Assembly: GCF_014645895.1 (NCBI RefSeq)
Contig: NZ_BMMP01000003.1
Coordinates: 165,949 to 229,948 of the forward strand
Reading direction: 5' to 3'
From: Streptomyces daqingensis
GTDB lineage: Bacteria > Actinomycetota > Actinomycetes > Streptomycetales > Streptomycetaceae
Length of the DNA stretch: 64,000 nucleotides
Position 1 is the first letter of the stretch; each line of letters begins with the position of its first letter. Under the pieces are notes generated by a model, which ran no database searches, was not told the DNA's origin, and worked only from the letters and a program-made list of their open reading frames with translations. The translations under genes were made by a program, and so were the position numbers. Positions 59,339-64,000 of this stretch are shown here, in pieces.

Positions 59339-60595
59339 ATGAAATCCGAGACGTTGTCCGCCGCCGGATCCATTCCTTCCTCCTGCCTGCACCGCATCTT
59401 CCGGGCTGCGGAGCTCAGAGAGAAGGAGGCCGGCGTCGATGTGGTCAAGCTGCATGTGGGCGACCCCTACTTCAACCCGGCGGACAACGTCGCCGAGGCC
59501 TTCATCGACGCCGTGCGGCGCGGCGAGACCAAGTACACCGGGGTGGAGGGCCTGCCTGAACTCCGGGCGGCGGTGGTGGACAAGCTCCGCGCCGACAACG
59601 GCGTGGACAGCGAGGTCTCCCGGCTGCTGATCTCCCCGGGCTCCTGTCAGGGCCTGGCCGCGCTGCTGCAGTCGCTGGCGGAGCCCGGCGCGGAGATCCT
59701 GCTGCCTGAGCTGCACTGGCCGGTCCACTTGCAGCAGGCCGTGCTCGCGGGGTTCCGGCCCGTGCTCTACCCGCTGGGCGCGGACCTCCGGCCCGACCCC
59801 GAGACGATCGCGGCCGCGGCGACGCCGCGCACCCGGGTCCTGCTGATCAACTCGCCGGCGAATCCGACCGGTGTGGTCCTGGACCGCTCGGAGATCGGCG
59901 CCCTGCTGGACCTGGCGCGCAGCCGGAACTGGCAGGTCATCAGCGACGAGGCCTACGAGCACTTCGTCTACGAGCGCGAGCACGTCTCGGTCGCGTCGTT
60001 CGAACGGGACCTCCCCGTCGAAGAGCGCATCGTGCACAGCGTCTTCAGCTTCTCCAAGAGCTTCGCGATGACCGGCTACCGACTGGGTTACGTCGCGCTG
60101 GCGAACGACCGCGCCGCCGATGTCATGAAGGTCGCCCAGGAGGCCAACATCATCGGCACCTCGACCCCGGTCCAGTACGCGGGCATCGCCGCGCTGGACA
60201 GCCGCCACGAGTCGACGGCGGCCAACCGCAAGCTGGTTCAGCGCAACCGGGACGTGGCGCTGCCGCCGCTGATCCGGGCCGGGCTGCTGCACGAGCTCCC
60301 TGCCGGCGGGTGGTACGCGATGTTGGACGTGGGCCGCACCGGCCTGGACGCCGAGACGTTCGCGGCCCGGCTGCTGGAGAGCAAGGGGGTCGCGGTCGTT
60401 CCGGGCGAGGGGTTCGCCATGCGCCCCGAGCTGGACGCCGAGGGCCGCGTCCGCTCCCACGACTTCGCGCCCTGGGCACGGCAGCTGATCCGGATCGCGT
60501 TCTGCGTGGACCAGTCAGCGCTGGAGACAGGGGTGCGCAAGATCGTGGAGTTCGTCGACGAGTGCGGTGACGGGGGCCCGACGTCAGCCGACTGA
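59339..60595 (+). CDS. Class I/II PLP aminotransferase
   Basis: A 418-aa fold-type I aminotransferase. GDPYFNPADNV, YTGVEGLPELRAAV, NSPANPTG, SDEAYEHFVY and the PLP lysine in SFSKSFAMTGYRLGY are all present. In 3-hydroxyquinaldic acid pathways a TioG-like aminotransferase turns beta-hydroxykynurenine into a ring-closing keto acid; that role suits this gene. The ATG at 59339 follows AGAGGTGG. Confidence 0.9.
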   Translation: MKSETLSAAGSIPSSCLHRIFRAAELREKEAGVDVVKLHVGDPYFNPADNVAEAFIDAVRRGETKYTGVEGLPELRAAVVDKLRADNGVDSEVSRLLISPGSCQGLAALLQSLAEPGAEILLPELHWPVHLQQAVLAGFRPVLYPLGADLRPDPETIAAAATPRTRVLLINSPANPTGVVLDRSEIGALLDLARSRNWQVISDEAYEHFVYEREHVSVASFERDLPVEERIVHSVFSFSKSFAMTGYRLGYVALANDRAADVMKVAQEANIIGTSTPVQYAGIAALDSRHESTAANRKLVQRNRDVALPPLIRAGLLHELPAGGWYAMLDVGRTGLDAETFAARLLESKGVAVVPGEGFAMRPELDAEGRVRSHDFAPWARQLIRIAFCVDQSALETGVRKIVEFVDECGDGGPTSAD

Positions 60596-60650
60596 GACGA
60601 GGCCGGTGAGAGGTTCAAAGTCAGTTCGGGCAAAAGGGGTTGAGGAAACG

Positions 60651-62219
60651 ATGGCCAAGAGTGTTGTGATCGTCGGCGGCGGGACCGCCGGCTGGATGAC
60701 CGCGTCGTATCTGAAGGCGTCGTTCGGCGACCGGCTCGCGGTCACTCTCGTCGAGTCCAAGAACGTGCCCACCATCGGTGTCGGTGAGGCCTCGTTCAGC
60801 ACGATCCGGCACTTCTTCGCGTATCTCGGACTCGAGGAGCGCGACTGGATGCCGGAGTGTCACGCCACGTACAAGCTGGCGATCCGCTACGACGACTGGC
60901 GGGCCGAGGGGCATCACTTCTACCACCCCTTCGAGCGGCCGCGGGTCGTGGAGGGCGTCTCCCTCGCCGACTGGTGGCTGCACAAGAAGCCCAGCGCGGA
61001 CTACGACCGGGACTGCACGGTGATCGCCGCGCTGTGCGACGCCAAGCGCTCGCCCCGCGGGCTGGACGGGCGGTGGCTGGGGCCCGAGTTCGGCGAGCAC
61101 GATTCAGGTCCGATGACCCGGTCCACGATGGCCGAGCAGACCACCCAGTTCCCCTACGCGTACCAGTTCGACGCGACTCTGCTGGCGAAGCTGCTCACCC
61201 GCTACGGCACCGATCGCGGCGTCCGGCACGTCCTCGACGACGTCGTCGCCACCGAAGTGGACGAGAGCGGCTCCATCACGCACGTGCGCACCAAGGAGAG
61301 CGGCGACCTCGAGGGCGATCTCTTCATCGACTGCACCGGGTTCCGGGGCATGCTGCTCAACAAGAAGCTCGGCGTGCCCTTCGTCTCCTACCAGGACACC
61401 CTGCCGAACGACAGCGCGGTCGCGCTCCGCGTGCCCATGGAGATGGCCGACCAGGGCATGGGCCCGTACACCAGGTCGACCGCGAAGGAGGCGGGCTGGA
61501 TCTGGACCATTCCGCTCATCGGGCGGATCGGTACCGGCTACGTCTACGCGAGCGACTACTGCACCCCGGACGAGGCCGAGCGCACGCTCCGGGAGTTCTG
61601 GGGCCCCGCCGCGGACGATCTGGAGGCCAACCACATCCGGATGCGCATCGGCCGCAGCGAGAACTCGTGGGTGAACAACTGCGTGGCGATCGGGCTGTCC
61701 AGCGGGTTCGTCGAGCCGCTCGAGTCGACGGGGATCTTCTTCATCCAGAACGGGATCGAGCAGCTGGTGAAGCACTTCCCGGGCGGCCGGGACGACGATC
61801 AGCTGCGCAAGTCCTACAACCGGCAGGTCGCCCACGTGATGGACGGCGTACGGGAGTTCCTCGTCCTGCACTACGTGGCCGCCAAGCGCAACGACAACGA
61901 CTACTGGCGGGACGCCAAGACCCGGGCCAAGCCCGACGGCCTCGCCGGACGGCTGGAGCAGTGGAAGGCCAAGCTCCCCGACGAGAACACGGTCTACCCC
62001 TACTACCACGGATTCGAACCGTACTCGTACACCGCGATGATCCTGGGCCTGGGCGGTCTTGACGTGCAGTCGCTGCCCGGTCTGGCGATGATGGACGACG
62101 TCGCCGCGACGAAGGAGCTGCGGCTCATCAGGGACCAGGCGAAGACGCAGGTCGAACAGCTGCCGAGCCACTGGGACTACCTGGAGCACGTCCTCAACTC
62201 GAAGGCCGCGCGTTCCTGA
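60651..62219 (+). CDS. FADH2-dependent tryptophan halogenase
   Basis: A 522-aa flavin-dependent halogenase. GGGTAGW (9-15) binds FAD, and WIWTIP (283-288) is the halogenase motif blocking monooxygenase chemistry. Lys75 is in YKLAIRY and the active-site Glu is 358 (FVEPLEST). GVGEASFS (43-50) and YHPFERPRVVEG resemble, from memory, the tryptophan 5-halogenase PyrH more than 6- or 7-halogenases; Phe49, Ser50 and Lys75 coincide in number with PyrH. So 5-chlorotryptophan is the likely product. The ATG at 60651 follows GAGGAAACG; FADH2 would come from the reductase at 47565. Confidence 0.94.
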   Translation: MAKSVVIVGGGTAGWMTASYLKASFGDRLAVTLVESKNVPTIGVGEASFSTIRHFFAYLGLEERDWMPECHATYKLAIRYDDWRAEGHHFYHPFERPRVVEGVSLADWWLHKKPSADYDRDCTVIAALCDAKRSPRGLDGRWLGPEFGEHDSGPMTRSTMAEQTTQFPYAYQFDATLLAKLLTRYGTDRGVRHVLDDVVATEVDESGSITHVRTKESGDLEGDLFIDCTGFRGMLLNKKLGVPFVSYQDTLPNDSAVALRVPMEMADQGMGPYTRSTAKEAGWIWTIPLIGRIGTGYVYASDYCTPDEAERTLREFWGPAADDLEANHIRMRIGRSENSWVNNCVAIGLSSGFVEPLESTGIFFIQNGIEQLVKHFPGGRDDDQLRKSYNRQVAHVMDGVREFLVLHYVAAKRNDNDYWRDAKTRAKPDGLAGRLEQWKAKLPDENTVYPYYHGFEPYSYTAMILGLGGLDVQSLPGLAMMDDVAATKELRLIRDQAKTQVEQLPSHWDYLEHVLNSKAARS

Positions 62220-62238
62220 CGGCAAGCCGGTGACGGCA

Positions 62239-62297
62239 GGCTCCCGTTTCGTCCGCCCTGACGATCCGACATCAGCGGAGGCGGACGAGCGGGAGCC
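62239..62297 (+). terminator. Long hairpin after the halogenase gene
   Basis: GGCTCCCG...GTCCGCC (62239-62257) pairs with GGCGGACGAGCGGGAGCC (62280-62297) with a small internal mismatch. CTGA/TCAG inside the loop extends the fold. It begins 20 bases after the halogenase stop. Confidence 0.7.
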
Positions 62298-62511
62298 CTT
62301 CGTATGACCGCAGGCGGATACCGCTTCCTCCGGCACGCGTACGGCCTCCTCCGACGACGCGTACGCCTCTTCGCCGGGGTGGCAGAGGCGAGGCCCACCG
62401 ACGAGGCCGCCGCCGGCCGGTGCGGCGCTGCCCGAGCGCGCCCGACCAGGCCGCGCACGGCCGGCTTCTGACCTCCCCATTTCCCCGTATGAAAAATACA
62501 CAGGGGCGAAT

Positions 62512-62616
62512 GTGGAGTGACACTTTCGTGGCGAGACGTCGATGGTTAAAGTTCATTCAATTCCAGAGACTGGATTGCAGGGCGCAGTGACATCCGCAGA
62601 GTGGATGTCACTTTCG
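62512..62616. promoter_or_regulatory. Repeated motif and inverted repeat upstream of the mbtH gene
   Basis: AGTGACATCC at 62586-62595 and GGATGTCACT at 62603-62612 form a perfect 10-bp inverted repeat with 7 bases between. AGTGACA also occurs at 62516. GTGGA...CACTTTCG occurs twice, at 62512-62528 and 62601-62616. The block is AT-richer than its surroundings and lies 70-170 bases before the mbtH start, a promoter-like place. Confidence 0.5.
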
Positions 62617-62681
62617 GTGTTCTGGCTCTGCACCGCCTCGATTCCTAGAAGGACTCCGATCAGCCTAGGGGATCATCAATC

Positions 62682-62900
62682 ATGCCTGATCTGTTCGAGG
62701 ATGACAGTCAAGACTTCCTGGCATTGTGCAACGACGAAGAGCAATACTCGCTGTGGCCGAGTGGAATAGCCGTTCCCGATGGCTGGCGAATTTCGTACGG
62801 GCCGGCACCCCGGGGCGAGACGGTCGAATTCATCGAGCAGGCCTGGACCGATATGCGGCCCAAGAGCCTGCGGGATGCAATGGACGCTCGACAGGCCTGA
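62682..62900 (+). CDS. MbtH family protein
   Basis: A 72-aa MbtH-like chaperone that binds and activates adenylation domains of nonribosomal peptide synthetases. The signature is complete: NDEEQYSLWPSG, VPDGW, FIEQAWTDMRPKSLRD. It shows that peptide synthetase modules belong to this cluster, presumably right of the window, and may also serve a tryptophan-loading module. The ATG at 62682 is used; AGGGGAT lies upstream. Confidence 0.95.
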   Translation: MPDLFEDDSQDFLALCNDEEQYSLWPSGIAVPDGWRISYGPAPRGETVEFIEQAWTDMRPKSLRDAMDARQA

Positions 62901-62949
62901 ACAGCCCGCTTCCTGTATTCAACGGAACAAGGTTTATTGGGGGATACCT

Positions 62950-63450
62950 GTGAAGATTGACACGAAGAACCGGGTCAAGTTCGTCCGATGGCCGGCCGAG
63001 AGCGACAAACGTGAGCAGTGCAAAGTCCGCGGGCATCTGTGCCTTCTGGTCGTCGAGCACGGCGCGGCGCCCCCCGAGCACCTGAGCTTCCACGAGGACT
63101 GGGTGCGGCCCCCGATAGTCAGGGAGGACCTCCAGGCCCGGGTCCGGCAGCTGGCGGCCCGGGGGGTGCTCAAGTCGAAGCCCGTACTGGACCCGGCGGG
63201 CATCCTCTGCTTCAAGGACTCGTCGGTCACGCTCTCGCTGACGCAGTGCGAGATGCTGGCGCCGCTGGTGGCCCGATACGGACAGATCATCTATCGGGCC
63301 GAACTGCGGGACATCCTCGAACGCTCCGGGGCCAGCTCGTCCAGCAACGCGCTCGACCTGCATGTGATGCGGTTGCGCCGGCGCCTGCAGATGGTCGGAC
63401 TCGCCGTGCGCAACGTATGGGGACGTGGTTTCGTCCTCGAGCCCGTCTAG
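62950..63450 (+). CDS. Orphan winged-helix (OmpR/PhoB C-terminal type) regulator
   Basis: A 166-aa protein whose C-terminal 80 residues are a Trans_reg_C winged helix: LTQCEMLAPLVARYGQIIYRAELRD, then SNALDLHVMRLRRRLQ and VWGRGFVLEP. The N-terminal part has no receiver Asp site, so it is not a standard response regulator. Similar small regulators occur in depsipeptide clusters. The GTG at 62950 follows GGGGGAT. Its TAG overlaps the TAG of the converging dioxygenase gene. Confidence 0.82.
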   Translation: MKIDTKNRVKFVRWPAESDKREQCKVRGHLCLLVVEHGAAPPEHLSFHEDWVRPPIVREDLQARVRQLAARGVLKSKPVLDPAGILCFKDSSVTLSLTQCEMLAPLVARYGQIIYRAELRDILERSGASSSSNALDLHVMRLRRRLQMVGLAVRNVWGRGFVLEPV

Positions 63451-64000
63451 GCGACGCTGAGCCCGACGTGTGCCTTGCCGCGCAGCTCACGCAGCTCGGA
63501 GAACGGCAGCGTGCAGCGGTCGAGCAGGTAGCCGGCCCCCGAGGTGCCGCCGGTGCCGGGCTGGCTGCCCATGATCCTCGAGACGAGGCCGATATGGCAC
63601 ACCTGCCAGCGCCAGTAGGCGTTGCCGATGTCCAGCATCACGTCGATGATCCGGTAGTAGGCGTTCGCTTCGGTGCCCTTCAGGGCGAGTTCGGTGACGG
63701 ACTGCCCTGACCTGGCCACCCATGCGGTGAACGACTCGTACAGGGGCCCGTCGTGCTTGGCGTCCCCGATGAGCTGGGCAAGCCGGCGGAACTGCTGTGA
63801 CTGCGCGCCGCTGGCGGTCCCGAGCAGCGGACGGAAGGCGGCGAAGTCGGACAGGGACAGCCGGTCGAGCGCCGTCAGCTGACTGTGCAGCAGACGGACC
63901 AGTTCGGCGGCACGCTGCAAGAGATCGATGACCCATTCCGCGCGGGACATGTCATCGGTCGTCGTGAAAGTGTCGATGACGGCCTCCAGATCGGCGATGA
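63447..64000 (-). CDS. Tryptophan 2,3-dioxygenase family protein, partial
   Basis: The last 184 codons of a heme dioxygenase that opens the indole ring of tryptophan; the N-terminus lies beyond the right edge. FRPLLGTASGAQSQQFR and WRWQVCHIGLVSRIMGSQPGTGG (in part), then GAGYL, are the family's conserved C-terminal motifs. In the cluster it would convert (chloro)tryptophan or beta-hydroxytryptophan to the N-formylkynurenine form, as TioF-type enzymes do for 3-hydroxyquinaldic acid. Its stop overlaps the regulator's stop. Confidence 0.9.
   Translation of the reverse strand, partial: IADLEAVIDTFTTTDDMSRAEWVIDLLQRAAELVRLLHSQLTALDRLSLSDFAAFRPLLGTASGAQSQQFRRLAQLIGDAKHDGPLYESFTAWVARSGQSVTELALKGTEANAYYRIIDVMLDIGNAYWRWQVCHIGLVSRIMGSQPGTGGTSGAGYLLDRCTLPFSELRELRGKAHVGLSVA

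Noticed and set aside
1..64000. CRISPR arrays, insertion sequences, phage or integrated-element ends
   Set aside because: No regularly spaced repeats, transposase or integrase genes, or tRNA-flanked attachment repeats were seen. The only tRNA, selC, shows no duplicated 3' end.

Overview
The window is very GC-rich DNA with strong G/C bias at third codon positions, many GTG/TTG starts, purine-rich ribosome-binding sites and heavy use of 1-4 base stop/start overlaps. Together with DUF397 and DUF574-type proteins, an actinobacterial hydrogenase, a carotenoid crt operon and a secondary-metabolite cluster, this points to Streptomyces or a close relative. About 56 genes are supported. No rRNA, CRISPR array, phage or insertion sequence was seen.

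Region by region: (1) 1-7505, the start of an [NiFe]-hydrogenase small subunit on the minus strand (running off the left edge) facing a complete hypABFCDE maturation operon. (2) 7579-23403, a mixed chromosomal stretch: deacetylase/EamA/SDR, a MurG/MGDG-like glycosyltransferase, a Tat-exported amidase, a FAD monooxygenase with a dimethylarginine hydrolase, IclR, MazG-like and VOC proteins, and a lysoplasmalogenase. (3) 23497-31765, a minus-strand carotenoid operon (short ORF, crtI, crtB, Rieske protein, crtY, crtU, then an FeS-type photolyase), with no crtE in sight. (4) 32088-36360, DUF2267, FUSC-type and GntP transporters, and a gene cut by an amber codon.

(5) 36467-44483 is the most unusual part: a complete selenocysteine system (selD; selC-selA-selB) beside a minus-strand operon. 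That operon encodes an unknown protein, a MauE-like membrane protein, a MauD-like thioredoxin-fold protein, a Tat-exported protein with exactly 12 cysteines and two peptidoglycan-binding repeats, and a polytopic membrane protein whose reading frame is broken by one in-frame TGA followed by a stem-loop. The TGA could be a selenocysteine codon or a disabling mutation. (6) 44620-47149, an M15 peptidase, an EF-hand protein and a single-pass membrane protein.

(7) 47565-64000 is the left part of a nonribosomal-peptide-type cluster that continues past the window. It holds a flavin reductase and antiporter, HxlR and TetR regulators, an MFS exporter with a clear operator, a P450, a flavin monooxygenase, a stand-alone aryl-acid AMP ligase, a thioesterase, an SDR, an aminotransferase, a tryptophan halogenase, an MbtH protein, an orphan winged-helix regulator and a tryptophan 2,3-dioxygenase. 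The set resembles the pathway that turns tryptophan into 3-hydroxyquinaldic acid for bis-intercalator peptides, with a halogenase added. A chlorinated quinaldic or kynurenine-derived starter unit is therefore the working hypothesis. The peptide synthetases themselves are not in the window.
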